From NCBI RefSeq assembly GCF_963678635.1, contig NC_087068.1:6415907-6479906 (forward strand): DNA of 64,000 bases. The letters are read 5' to 3'. Positions 1 to 10,900 of this stretch are shown piece after piece. Positions within the stretch are counted from its first letter, which is position 1, and every line of letters begins with the position of its first letter. Position numbers and translations under genes: made by a program. The DNA comes from Symsagittifera roscoffensis (Eukaryota > Xenacoelomorpha > Acoela > Convolutidae). The notes under the pieces were generated by a model. The model was not told the DNA's origin, made no database searches, and worked only from the letters and a program-made list of their open reading frames with translations.

Positions 1-3000
1 TAACGAAAGCGACAAACGAAAACGAAAATTCACTTTCATTGGGCTTTGCGGAAACTTTCAAGTGAACTCGTTGAGTTTTAGATACCTTGGCTGAGTTAAA
101 ACCATCGGTCGTAACATTTACGGGCGTGCCAACTAATTTCAGACGTTCAACGAGTGCCGCGGAAACCCAAGAATGAGTGGAACCGGTGTCACAAAGTGCT
201 AGTGCATTCGAATTTTCCGAACCAGAGGACACATCTACCAACGCAACGGGAAGAATACCTTTTGCAGTTCCCTCACAAGGTTTAACACAAGCTGCGTTGT
301 TTGCAGAAGTAGTGTTTGTATTAGTTTGAGTCGATGGTGATCGATCGGCCTCTTTGGGCGGGAAAACTTTCTGGGCTCCATGAAGAAGCACATTGTGAGT
401 GCTCTCACAGTCCTGTTTTGGGCATTTTCTTGCCTTCTGGCACTTTCGGAAGGTATGGTTGCCTTGTAAACAAGAAAAACAGAGCTTTTGTTCTGCTACA
501 TATTTAGCCCTTTGTGTTGCGTTTTTCTCTTTGAACACGGAACAGTTCCAGAGTGCATGCTGCCCTTTGCATAGCGAGCATGGAGGAAACCTTGTCTTTT
601 CTCTACTTTTCTCATCCTTAGAACTTACCTTAGTGTTACCTGCAAGCACTTTTGTAACTACTTTTTGTTTAACTGGCTGCTCGACTTTGACTAAAGATTT
701 CAATCGCTCATGGCCTTCTGCCTTATTCTTAAGCCAATCGTTGAAGTCTAGCAATGTTAATCGCTGCCAATGTTGTCTAACAGTATGCATGGACCATGCC
801 TCTTTTAGATTTGGAGGAAGCTTACTGACGGCTTGATTTACTTGAACGACAAAGACCTAAAAACAGCTACGAGCCCAGTCACACTTGAACGACAAAGACC
901 TAAAAACAGCTACGAGCCCAGAAATCACCGCAGAAAAACTTATAACATGCTCAGAGTTGTGCATCTTCAATGCGGGAAAATTCTTCAACTTATCCAAATG
1001 TGCACCAACTACAACATGAGGCTGCCCAAACTTTCTCTGGAGAGTTGCTAGAGCATCATTATACAACACTCCACTGTAGCCGTATTCCGCAATTGCACTC
1101 TTGGCTTTGTCTTTAACGTGCGTTTTCAGATATTTGAGTTTTTCATCATCAGTTAGCATAGCCGAATCAACTGTTGCTTGGAACTGCCCGAATCATTCAT
1201 ACCAGTTAAGTGGTTCTCCATCAAACACTTCCAAGTTCAACTCCGGTAGACGGTCTTTGCGGCTATGCAGAATGATATCTGCTAACTCTCTCGCCGAGAT
1301 GGGTTGTTCGCTATTAGGCACGTAAGACGGGCCCGTAGTGGGCGCAGGATATGTAGGTGGATAACCTTGATGCGCTGTTTCAACAACTGGATGAGTTTGC
1401 GGCTGGGTGTAATACACAGTCCCAGAACTTGTATAAGGAACTACGGTGTTTGGTGGAACAACAGGAGTTGTCACTGAGAAAACGTTTGAGGGCGGTGCGC
1501 AGTTTTGAGGAACTGGCATCGTTTGCGCAGTCGCGGCAGGTCTCCACAAACTGCTATACGGGTTATAGTGTTCACTTGAGAAACTTGTTGGGTTGTTTGG
1601 AACATTTATAGGTTGATGGGATGGCGCTGCAGGTGCCTGATACCCAGTTGAAACGGGGCCGGAATGTGGCTGACTGACCGGAAGCAAAGAGGGAATAGGA
1701 ACGGTTGACGGGACAAATGGTTGAATAATCGGAAGCGAAATGGGAATCGGAACGGTTAATGGAGGAACAAAAGGTTGACTCGCCGGAAGCGAAACTGGAT
1801 TAGTAACGGTCGACCCAGAAGGCGGTGCCACATTAATGGTGGGATTACCAAAGGGCATTGAAGCGGGAATGCTACCACTTGCTTGTGGTATCAGATTGTG
1901 ATTTTGCGAAACTTCAGCATGAGGTGTTGAAGCTAAGTGTGGAGTAACAAAGTTTGAGCTGGAGGCAACGAATTGTGGTAAACTAGATGGGTTCTCGATT
2001 GAGTGCAATGACAGACGCGATTGGACCAAACTTGATCTCTGAGCCTGAATTCGATTCCTATTGTGGCTTCCCGGTTCACTGTATGTGGTTTGACCAGCGT
2101 TGACGACGGCACCCCCGCTGACGACGGCACCAACCCCTTGCAAAACATCAGTAGCAATCAAAGTGGAACTCTCGACTACTGGATGACTTTGCTCTGAGCT
2201 TGCAACAACTTCGGCTTGCTCTTGCTCAGTGACAACGTTTTCTACCCATTGTTCAGTACGTTGTGGGTCAACATGTGTTACGCTAGCATTTCCTATCTTC
2301 TCACTTGCTTCAGAAAGCTCTTCTTCCAACTCGAATTCCTTTAACTCAATTTCAGCCAGTTTCTTGCGGTGTACCTCAGCTAATTCTTCCAACTCTAAAC
2401 TTCCTTGCTGTTCTTTTATTTTATTTTGCTGCGCTTTCAACTTCAATGACACCTTTGCTTGTCTCTCAAGTTCCTCTTGCTGCTTCTTCACAACCAACAA
2501 ATCTCGCCTCTTCTCAGTTGATGTTTTTGACTGCGCGACGGTATAGCGACTGGATTTATGCGAACCTGATTTATGATGTCGACTACTGTACCGCGACACC
2601 TTAGAGCGCGCATCTGCTTCATGTGAATCTTGTGGTTGTGTTGTTACGATCGTACTTAACGATTCTGCAACATTGTCAAGCTCTGTTTCCTCAGGTTCAA
2701 CGTTTAAGCCAGCTTTATATGATGCAGCCTTCTGTAAAACTGTATCGTTTCTTGATGTAACCTTATGAAGCCACATATCCTGCGCTGGTATCAATTTATC
2801 AGGATCAACACTTTTAGAAGCTAACTTAATCAATTCCTCATTTATTTCAACTGCAGTCTCTATCAGGCTCTTGCAATTCTGAATCTGAGTGTCAATCTTT
2901 GATGAGCGACTCTGACTTTCAATGTTCTCAATTATAATTTCATGGCACTTGTACAGTTCATTTTCAAGCTTGGTTAGCTTCGCAAATAACCTTTGAACCC

Positions 3001-3022
3001 TCTTCTGAAAGTTCTCATCCAT
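1..3022 (-). pseudogene. BEL/Pao-type retrotransposon gag-protease, truncated by the window edge and broken
   Basis: The sequence shows a frame starting at 3022 with a charged, coiled-coil-like N-terminus, a Gln/Lys/Glu-rich helical stretch and a long Pro/Ser/Thr-rich spacer. Then comes the conserved Gag core (LPELNLEVFDGEPLNWYE). A TGA at 1195-1193 interrupts the core, where family members usually have Trp; the frame resumes immediately as FGQFQATVDSAMLTDDEK. Further on, two C-x2-C-x4-H-x4-C zinc knuckles lie at about 430-600 and an aspartic-protease motif LCDTGSTHSWVS at about 175-210. This order of Gag, paired knuckles and protease is characteristic of BEL/Pao elements, which make virus-like particles and reverse transcribe their RNA. 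A 43-bp tandem duplication at 841-926 shifts the frame. RT, RNase H and integrase would lie left of base 1. The element is antisense to, and upstream of, the visible sulfatase exons, so it probably sits in one of that gene's introns. Confidence 0.85.
841..926. repeat. 43-bp tandem duplication inside the gag remnant
   Basis: The block beginning cttgaacgacaaagacc at 841 is repeated starting at 884. The length is not a multiple of three, so it puts the downstream zinc-knuckle and protease part out of frame with the Gag core. The copies look identical, which suggests a recent event. Confidence 0.9.
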
Positions 3023-3117
3023 GGCTCTAGGGTCTATAATTAACTCAAACTATACTTAACGGTTATCGGGCGTTTGCGGGGCGATTCGGAACGGTTTTCG
3101 GTGAGTAAAGTTACCAA

Positions 3118-3620
3118 TGGGGCTGGGGATTAAGTAAGTCGGTTGATATCAAACAACACACACGGAGTAAACCTGAGGATGAATAAAATCAACTTAACTT
3201 ACTTAATATCACCTCCCTGACCACTTAGGATGATGTTACGGCGTACGAAATTTGTTGAACGGTCGTACGACGGTGCGTCACTACTAATCGGCTAGTAGCT
3301 CGACGAATTACCAAGAGGTTTGGGAATTAAGCAAGTCGGTTGAAAACCAACAACACACGCGGAGCAAACCTGAGGATGAAAGACAACAACTTAACTTGCT
3401 TAATTTTACCGTCCCGGACCACTTAGTCAGTCGTTGCGAAACGAATGTTTTGAAAAGCGAACGAGTGCAAACAGGTATAAAGTCGTTGTAAACCTTAAGT
3501 TTACCAATGGGGTTGGAGAATCAGGCAAATCGGTTAACTCTCAACAACACACGCGGAGTGAACCTGAGGATGAAAAAAAATTAACTTAACTTGCCTGATA
3601 TTAACTACCCAGACAACTAA
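3118..3620 (-). promoter_or_regulatory. Three tandem stem-loop units in the BEL/Pao leader
   Basis: Three related units of about 185-200 bp lie between the primer site and the gag start. Each has two complementary arms flanking a conserved middle (ACACACGCGGAG, then AACCTGAGGATGAA). Arms: 3129-3139 with 3197-3207 (attaagtaagt/acttacttaat); 3325-3336 with 3394-3405 (aattaagcaagt/acttgcttaatt); 3520-3528 with 3591-3599 (atcaggcaa/ttgcctgat). Where one arm changes between units, the partner changes to keep the pair. That covariation points to selection on RNA structure in the element transcript. Packaging, dimerisation or translation control are possible roles; none can be chosen from sequence. 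Confidence 0.75.
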
Positions 3621-4202
3621 ACATACTTTAACTATACGGTTCAACGGAGTTTTGTATAGTTTGGTTAGTGGATTTGAGTCATAACTGGTATCAAAAAACT
3701 AGTCTAGTAACCGTTATTCTATGTTCCGATATTATAAATTTTCAATTCATCAAAAAAATAGTCAACATTTTGGCTATCGAGCAAAAAATCTAGTTCCGGT
3801 TATCTAGTACCCGATTTAGAGCAATTTTTCTAATTTCAAATTAATCAAACTGGCCAAAAATTTTCGGGTATCGAGAAAAATTAGGGGTGAGTACTGGCGT
3901 TGTGTCTCACATTTATAATATAAAACATCGTATCCGTAATTTATCAAAATTAAAAGTTTAGGTTCGGTCTTACAGTTTTTGTGAAGATAGGGCGCACCGA
4001 TGAGATCGTCGGTCACAAACAGCCTCACTGAATAGCCCAAACCGTCTTGTTGCAAGTCAGAAACTCTGTCAGTGACTTATCGTCTGGATGGGTTACCCTG
4101 TCAGTGCTATTGAACTCCCAGACACATCCATTATGAATTTTTCAGTATAACCGTTTTTGTAATAATAACTCGGATTATTATAAGGGAATTAACTAATATC
4201 TG

Positions 4203-4219
4203 TCCCTTGTGGGGCGCCA
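4203..4219 (-). other. Primer-binding site of the BEL/Pao element
   Basis: Read on the minus strand, the sequence TTTTGGCGCCCCACAAGG begins just inside the LTR edge. TGG complementary to a tRNA 3' CCA, followed by a GC-rich stretch, is the usual form of an LTR-element primer site. It sits about 1.2 kb upstream of the gag start in the element's orientation. Confidence 0.7.
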
Positions 4220-4222
4220 AAA

Positions 4223-4700
4223 TGTGCGCTTATCTCCACAAAACAAAGTTAAAATCAATATTTTATTCGTATTTCTCGGTAAATACTCGTGTTTGGTCAT
4301 AAATCGGAATATATCCACAATTTTTGTATAAACGGACATAATCAGTCATAAACGACTATAACTCAAACTTTTTACTTACATCATCGTATATCGGACGCAA
4401 CGCCAGCTTGACTTTTTCCGAAAACTGCTTGACTTTTGAAGCAATTAAAAACCAGCTTGACTTTTGCAGAAACTGCAAAAGTGCAAAAAAAAAACTGCTC
4501 TTTTGTAGGTCGTAGTTTTAAATTTGAACGATTTATGTCTCACGCATTAGTTACGTTTTGCGCTGCAACAATGGTGACAACTGAGCATAGTGTGAAAAAC
4601 GCGTTCACAATAACAACTGCAATTTCGGGCAGATTAATTAAAAAGATCCCAAAACTGCTGCAAAAACTGCATATTTTTAATTGAACTATTTCAGTCCATT
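4223..4700 (-). repeat. Probable 5' LTR of the BEL/Pao element (outer edge uncertain)
   Basis: The inner edge is placed at 4223, where plus-strand TGTGCGCTTATC begins, giving an LTR that ends in CA next to the primer site. The mate LTR lies outside the window, so the outer edge is only a guess between about 4.65 and 4.85 kb. No host exon is seen before 4918. Confidence 0.4.
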
Positions 4701-4917
4701 AAAATTTTTGCATGTAGTTCCTTCCCCTAAAAAAGTCCATTAAAAGTCGCAAGTGTCACTCCTTCATTCTAAACTTATTACTATATTTGCTCTTTTTTTC
4801 CCAGTTTATCAATCAGAATCAGAAATATATGAAAATTTATACTTTTTTCGTTATTTTATGTAAACTGTCCTTGTAACAGAAGTCTTTATGGTTTTATTTA
4901 ACCTTTGTTGGCTTCAG

Positions 4918-7900
4918 TGGACGATGGCTCCGACCGACAGTGGTGGGGACTAGATTGGCACCTGGATTTCGAGGGGGGCAATCTGAGCAACGTGAACAGT
5001 GACTTCGGAATGTACAGCACACATGCAGTCACTCAAAGAGTCACTTCAGGATAGTTTGACAATCTAATCTACCTTTGAACACACTTTATATATTATTCCA
5101 TTTCCTCTAGTGCTTTTGATTATTTCAAATAAGTTTAGAATGAATTTTAGTGGGAGTGCAGAAAAAACGCGATTTTTGGAGCAGCAAAAAGTGTGCCAGT
5201 GATTGTATCTAGTTTTCTCTTTGCTTCTCATAGAATATGATTGCTTGTCAAAAAAAAAATTGGCAGATAAATTTTTTAGCTTCAGGAGCGCTCGGAAAGG
5301 CGAAGTTTTTGATTTTTAAAAAAGTTGGTGTCGGTAGTAATTCACGTAAAGCAATTGACGTAAAATTCTCGGCGAGTTTTTTAATGTTTTTTTTGTCTGC
5401 CTGAACTTGTAAGGAGGCTTCGTCTTACTAACTATTTTAAATAATTTAAGGGAGTTAGATAGATTGTCGTTAATTGTCATCTCTTTGCAGAGCTGATTGG
5501 GAAACACGATTTCAGCTCACAGCCCCTCTTTCTCTACGTGGCATTTCAGAATAGCCACTCTGCTTCTTCCCAGGATCCTCTTCAAGTCCCAAGGACATCC
5601 GAAGATCTCTTTCCGGTAAACATCAGAGTAGCCGGTTGTCTGGAGAAAAAGTTGGAAAAAAATTGTAGAATAAAATTTATCATCGCTCAAAGGAAGAATA
5701 TGCTATATTCGCCACGTATTTGAAGTCTGAAGCAAAATTTTCACAACAGTTGTTGTTTTAAGACGGCGATTTTTTGGAAGTATGTTTGGAAACCGAATAA
5801 CGACTCAGAGAGTTTTTATATGAAAATATGATACCACACTGTTTCGGCGATTTTTTGGAAGTATGTTTGGAAACCGAATAACGACTCAGAGAGTTTTTAT
5901 ATGAAAATATGATACCACACTGTTTATACTTTCGACTTCAAGAGTAGGCAGAACAATAAAAAGTTAGTCACAAAAGTTTATAATTACATATCATCATATC
6001 TAATACAAAATTTATGGAAGAGAGGAAGGGGCTGAGCTTCCGCATCTGACATTTTGATCATAAAATTGTTAACTTTTGAGTTTATTGAGGTTTTCGTTTT
6101 CTTTGATTCACAGATTTGACCTCTTTTTTGACCTCAACTTTTTTAGCACATATGGCACAAACAGAGACGCAAGCAAGCCGCAATGTCTTACGAATTAGAT
6201 TTGGCAGTGCAACAAATTTATCAGTCTTTGCAGTCGAGAGGTGTTTTGAGCAACACAATCATCGTGTTCAGCTCCGACAACGGGGGGCCGACAGCTGGGT
6301 CGGGGGGAAGCTTCGCCGACAACTTCCCTCTGAGGGGGAGCAAGTCGTACTATTTCGAGGGAGGGGTGAGAGTGGCTGGGTTTGTGTGGGGGAGTATGTT
6401 CAAGAAGAGATCTGGACAGGTATCGATGGATCTGATGCACTTGACTGATTGGTTAGTCTTCTGGATACTTTGTGTTCGAATAAATTGGTAGAAGTTTGAA
6501 ATCAGACGCAGGAACAAATTACAATTTAGTAATGAAGTCACTGCGTCAATGAAACTACACAGGCAGATTTGCTTATCTAGTAGCACCTCTTGCCGATTCA
6601 ATTGAATGGCAAATTCAGGTAATTCGTGTGATATATTTATTTTAAATTTGGGTTCTTTTACATCCCCCATTACCACCAGATATAAGCATCATTTTTACGA
6701 AGTAACCATTATTTTAATTAGGTTGCATTTGGACACAAAATGTAATTGAGTAATAATCTCATACCATTTTTCAACACATTTGGACAGCGTGATGACAATT
6801 TTGAAAGGCAAAAACTGCAAATGAAAAGTGAAAAAGTGGGCGACAGAAGAGTCAAAATTTGAATTTAATTAAGTGTCCGATGCCCAGCGATATAACTTTT
6901 TGATAATTTTTCTTTGAAAAAAGAATTTTACCAATTCATTGCGACATCGAACAAGTTCTGTTATAAACGAGGGGAAAAGTCGGTCGGATTATGTGCATCT
7001 GTTGTATCTCAGAAGACTCATATAAAACTAACACCAAGACTTAATTCATCTTGTAGATATAGATATGTAATTAAGTAAAGTATATAAATAGTGTCATGAC
7101 AAAACAATTTATATCGACCTAAGTCTTACAGAAGTTGACAAGAGAATGAATAGAACGTTAAACACCAACTTAACCGCGGTGTGACTGGTCGAATAAGACC
7201 TTGAACTCAAATTGAAACAAATGACTGAAAAGAGTATGACATAATAGTATGCACAGAATTAAAACTGTACTACATCTCACCCTCTAGAAAAAATTCTAAT
7301 GGAAAATATGAATTTTATTGAAAGAGATACACAAATTAGGAATTCGACTGAACAAGAAAATTTTTTTTTGCGAATGAGTAAAGTGCATAAAGAGTTTTTA
7401 GCTGAAATTGAGATGATACGAGTTTTAATGAATAAATGATGCGAGGTTAGTTCTCGTTTCTCCTCAACGTATTTTCTGCTTTGAGGATGACTGTGACAAA
7501 TATGATTGAGGAAATCGAGTGAACTTCCCTGTGCAGCCTCCCTAATCATGGGAAGAACTGGCCCGGAGGAGGTCATCTTGAGTTTTCCAGACCGGCCGGC
7601 CTGTCCTGAACGAAACGAACCCGTTTATCCGGAGAGACGACTTCCGGACTCGAGACCTGAGGCTGTACGGGAGGGGAGCTGATCGAAATGACTGCATGCC
7701 GAACCGGGCTGCCAAAAAATGATGTCTGCGTTTTCCGACGCGAAGAAGTACGAAAGGAAATTGAGGCAGGCGAGAGAATCGCGTCCCCATCTGAGCCACC
7801 ATTGGGTGGGACGATCTTTGGTGGACATTGTGCAGAGGTTTTCTGCCCTGTTGAGCGCTCTTGAGGCTTTGATAAGGACGAGTCGTCATCTGAAGAGATC

Positions 7901-10900
7901 GGGATGAGATCTGGACATGACATGAAAGGAGTCTTCGAAGATGAGGGTGCCTGGGACTTGATGACCGATGTGTCCTGTGGAACGTTCCCCGGAGTAGAGG
8001 AGGATGACACTTTCTTTAGAAAGATTTTTAAAATTTGTCAGCCTGAACGGAGTTGACGCGGACATGAGAGCGAGAGGTTTGAGTCGAAAAGGAACTAGAA
8101 CTGTCATAGCGGCTATGCGGATACGAGTAGAGGGTGGACTGAGAGGTCTGTTGTCCTCCGGAGAAGTGTACGAAGAAGATGACACTGCTGGTCGTTTCTG
8201 CCCCTTCTTGCCTGACGTTGCCTTTTTGCCTGAAAAATCTACTTGAGATGACTTAAGACGCACCTCCAGATGGTTTCTTCTTACGACCTTATCTTTATCA
8301 ATGCTAAACGTGGACCCAGTAACTATGACAGTTTGACCTGTAAATGACTTCAATTATTCCCGACCAGATTTCCTAAAATTAATTTTGCGGACTATTTCGA
8401 CCTTTTCCGGATTATTGATAACTAGAAAATCCAAGTTACCCTCAGCATGTGATGTGAGGACCTGGTTGCGCTCCGTCAGCGTCTTAAGGGTTTTGATGAC
8501 TTCGTCATGAGGTAAAGTTTTCTTTAAGGCCAGCTAATGATTAGACGATTTGGCCCGACTCTCGAGAGCCTTATAATGCGGTGTCTCAGCAACAGAAGAA
8601 GATTGACCACCGAAATATGGCTATACCGACGGACTTGATTGCCCCTTCTTAACTACTTTATTTCTTGGTCGGCTATCACACTGCTCTCCACGCTGCTGCG
8701 CCGTAAATAGTTTCCAGCCCAACTGCTGTTCATCTACATTAACACGCGAGGATAGACGCGCAGCTACAATAGTTAAATCGGTATTTGGCGAACGACCAAA
8801 TTGTAACTCAAACGGCGAAGAACCGGTCTCCGAGTTTTTGGTCACACGAATATCCTCAATGATTTGCTGAAGAGTATCCTTGATGTTGGAAAAATTCGGA
8901 CTTAATTCAACTGCTCCCAACCGAAGCTTTATAGTCTGAGTAGAGCGTTCCACCAAACCAGAAACCCGATGATCCCGCACCGGACAAAATTGCTGACAAA
9001 TATTTCTTTCGTTGCAAAAATACTAAACCAACGTATTTTTAAAACCCGAACAATGATCTGTTTTGGTAGATTTAGGCACACTATGTTGCGAGATATACAA
9101 TTTCAAGAATTTAATAATCTTTTCCCCAGTGGAGCAAGTGATCATAGCTAATGGATACTTGGAGTATCGGTCGATAGCAACCAAGATCTATGTTTGGTTA
9201 AATGAATGATCTGGAAGAGGACCAGTATAATCTAACTGGAGTTCCTCACTCGGATCTAAAAATTGTGGTAAAGGCTGGGATGAGTTAAATGATATTTAAG
9301 CCTTGAGGTACATATCAAATTTAATAAAGTGCGGGCAATCTTTACTCAATTGGATAATGTCCCGATGCATTCGAGGCCACCAAACGTATTGACCCGCATC
9401 CAGCATTGCAAGTTGTCAAGCATGCGACCTATGAATTCGTGCAAGAATCGCTTTCTGCAAATCATTCGGAATAGCAATACGGTTGTCCACCACAATACAA
9501 GCATCCACCACTGCCTAGCACTTCCAGAACGATTTGAGATACGCGTCGACCCGAATCCTTCGTAGTCATTGTTAATCAGGGCCAGTTTCATCAAACGAAA
9601 GCTAAGATCCTTGTCTGGCAGCTCTGACAAAACGTCCGCATCAAGGATCCCCACTAGACCCGACAGCGACTTCTGGTCTGGAGCGACAACTGATGACTTG
9701 AGGTACTTGCTCTTGCGGTCGACTTGCTGGACAAGACTTTCGCAACCTACGCGAACAAAAATCAGCAAGGATGCGGACATATTGACCCTTCAGCGCCACT
9801 GCTCTTTCCGCCGACGTTTTCTGTTTCGGGCGGGCTACGCCTGAACATGCCCTTTGCCTCAATCTGTTCGCTAAAAACCAAAGTCGGTTAAGGGGTACAA
9901 ATTAGTTAAGCAGCCGTTCAAAGCTGCCGTCAAGCGATGGGTTCTTTAGACTCTGAAAAAAAAGACATGAGAAAAATGAGCACCGTTCCCCAATAGACCA
10001 GACCAGAACCTATTTTGTTACCAGAACCAGTAACAAAATAGGCAGAAAAGACATAGTTAAAAAACTTCAGCAAAATGAAAGCTGCGGTCAGTACAAAGTT
10101 GATATTCCAAAAAAGCATGTGATTTGGGAAACTTGCTGAGAAAACGGCCTTTGTGAATAAATTAAGTAAGCTGAACTGCGATTGGTCAATAGGATGTATA
10201 TAAATTAAGTCGCCCTCTTCCGATGAGCCAAAGCAAGTATAGCTGTGCTCTGATTGGTCAGAATTGTTGTCACTCGAATAGCCGCCCTCTAGTGGCGACT
10301 GAATTTGTGAACTACTGCAATTAATGAGTGAACGAATGACAAGTAAATTGCCGCCCTCCAGCGGTCGACTACCCCAAGCAGAACCGAGATCTAATTGTCG
10401 CATCTTACAGCATTGGGTGACACGTCCCGACCAGAGCATTGATTGAACAAAGAGATTGAGCTAACCGGAGTGATTGAATTCTGAATATGGTTCTTTTAAG
10501 GGTTAGACATCACCCCTGAACTCCTGAAATATACACCGATTCGGTTGTAGCTGGAAACCCAAGAACCCAGCGGTCAAGGAAATCACACGCATCAAAAAAG
10601 CGGCTAATGCTTTTAACCATATTTTGCTTGTCGACACTGTTGGGTAAAGGTGCTGCGAATGTTAGAAAACGAGATAAATTGTAGACTATACCCAATTTGC
10701 TTCCAGAGATTAATTGGGAATGAACGCGCTAATTGGGATTGATGGGTCTTGTTAACCCTTTTGGTCTTTAAGGCCAATACTATCGCTTTATTGTCTGGTA
10801 AAATTTCTAAATGACTACCCGAAACGATGATTTCGGAAATGTTCACAGGACCATACGATGGCAAGTAACTCTAGTTCATTCGTGCTTTGTTTTTTCACGA

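Noticed and set aside
399..836. Plus-strand 145-aa frame
   Set aside because: It is opposite the zinc-knuckle and protease part of the gag remnant; the minus-strand reading explains it.
6116..6448. Alternative 110-aa frame starting at 6116
   Set aside because: The sulfatase frame through 6147-6451 has the DNGG and EGGVR motifs; the alternative frame has no homology-like blocks and begins before the splice acceptor.
7573..8353. Separate minus-strand gene at the left end of the Gypsy element
   Set aside because: The upstream part (RNHLEVR block) matches a Gypsy integrase C-terminus; the Ser/Pro-rich remainder continues that element and has no independent start.
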